A stretch of DNA of 64,000 nt from Agrobacterium tumefaciens str. B6 (GTDB lineage: Bacteria > Pseudomonadota > Alphaproteobacteria > Rhizobiales > Rhizobiaceae): positions 372,001 to 436,000 of the forward strand of contig NZ_LMVK01000001.1 of NCBI RefSeq assembly GCF_001541315.1, read 5' to 3'. The translations under genes and the position numbers were made by a program. Position 1 is the stretch's first letter; every line of letters starts with the position of its first letter. Below the pieces are notes generated by a model that was given only the letters and a program-made list of their open reading frames with translations, ran no database searches and was not told where the DNA came from. Of the stretch, positions 63,771-64,000 are shown one piece after another.

Positions 63771-64000
<230 letters not shown>

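Overview
The window is ordinary chromosomal DNA of an alphaproteobacterium of the Agrobacterium/Rhizobium group. The best fit is an Agrobacterium tumefaciens (fabrum-type) circular chromosome, judged from memory of gene order and not from a search. The main reasons are a PodJ-like polarity factor, a Rhizobium-type chemotaxis operon (receptor-cheS-cheY1-cheA-cheR-cheB-cheY2-cheD-cheT, with no cheW) followed by fliF, visN and visR, a phaAB-C-D-E-F-G antiporter operon, and GC-rich genes packed with 4-base start/stop overlaps. No insertion sequence, CRISPR array, rRNA operon or prophage is visible. || Layout. 1-5.7 kb: a surface-polysaccharide group, with a GT2 glycosyltransferase running off the left edge, a flippase, an O-antigen ligase/polymerase-like protein and a NodB-type deacetylase, and with an orphan amino-acid-type binding protein inside it. 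5.7-13.4 kb: regulators and small metabolic genes, namely an S24 self-cleaving repressor, a LuxR-type response regulator, a DUF952 gene overlapping pyrD, a 119-bp palindromic repeat, a Tat/lipobox CAP protein, a TPR-methyltransferase fusion, two tandem YitT paralogues, and an AhpD-like protein with an Rrf2 regulator. 13.5-19.3 kb: ligase-associated Lhr helicase and PdeM nuclease, a universal stress protein, and a TSUP exporter with its TIGR02186-like partner. 19.5-23.3 kb: podJ. 23.6-29.2 kb: a fatty-acid beta-oxidation operon (acyl-CoA dehydrogenase, thiolase, a small membrane protein, a FadB-like bifunctional enzyme). || 30.0-31.0 kb: tRNA-Phe(GAA), with two AT-richer genes of unknown function directly behind it, on the opposite strand. 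One looks like a tandem Myb/SANT-type DNA-binding protein and the other like the N-terminal half of an H-NS-family protein. This is the only stretch that looks foreign and is the best candidate for something undescribed. 31.2-37.2 kb: the Pha/Mrp cation-proton antiporter. || 38-51.7 kb: the motility block. A soluble protoglobin-type chemoreceptor and the Che proteins form one translationally coupled operon. fliF (MS ring), the VisN/VisR LuxR pair (master regulators of motility in related rhizobia) and a membrane Cache-type chemoreceptor follow. 51.7-55.2 kb, opposite strand: a very large SSF-transporter/hybrid histidine kinase. 55.4-58.6 kb: mscL, an aminotransferase and galE. 58.6-64 kb, minus strand: a conserved housekeeping block (yacG, maf, infA, low-molecular-weight phosphatase, UPF0262, hisD, DUF2948, and the end of murA running off the right edge). 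|| Overall the region is mainly core genome. The points worth a second look are the tRNA-Phe mini-island, several clean palindromes in promoters, the fused or unusual domain architectures, and the orphan sensor proteins.
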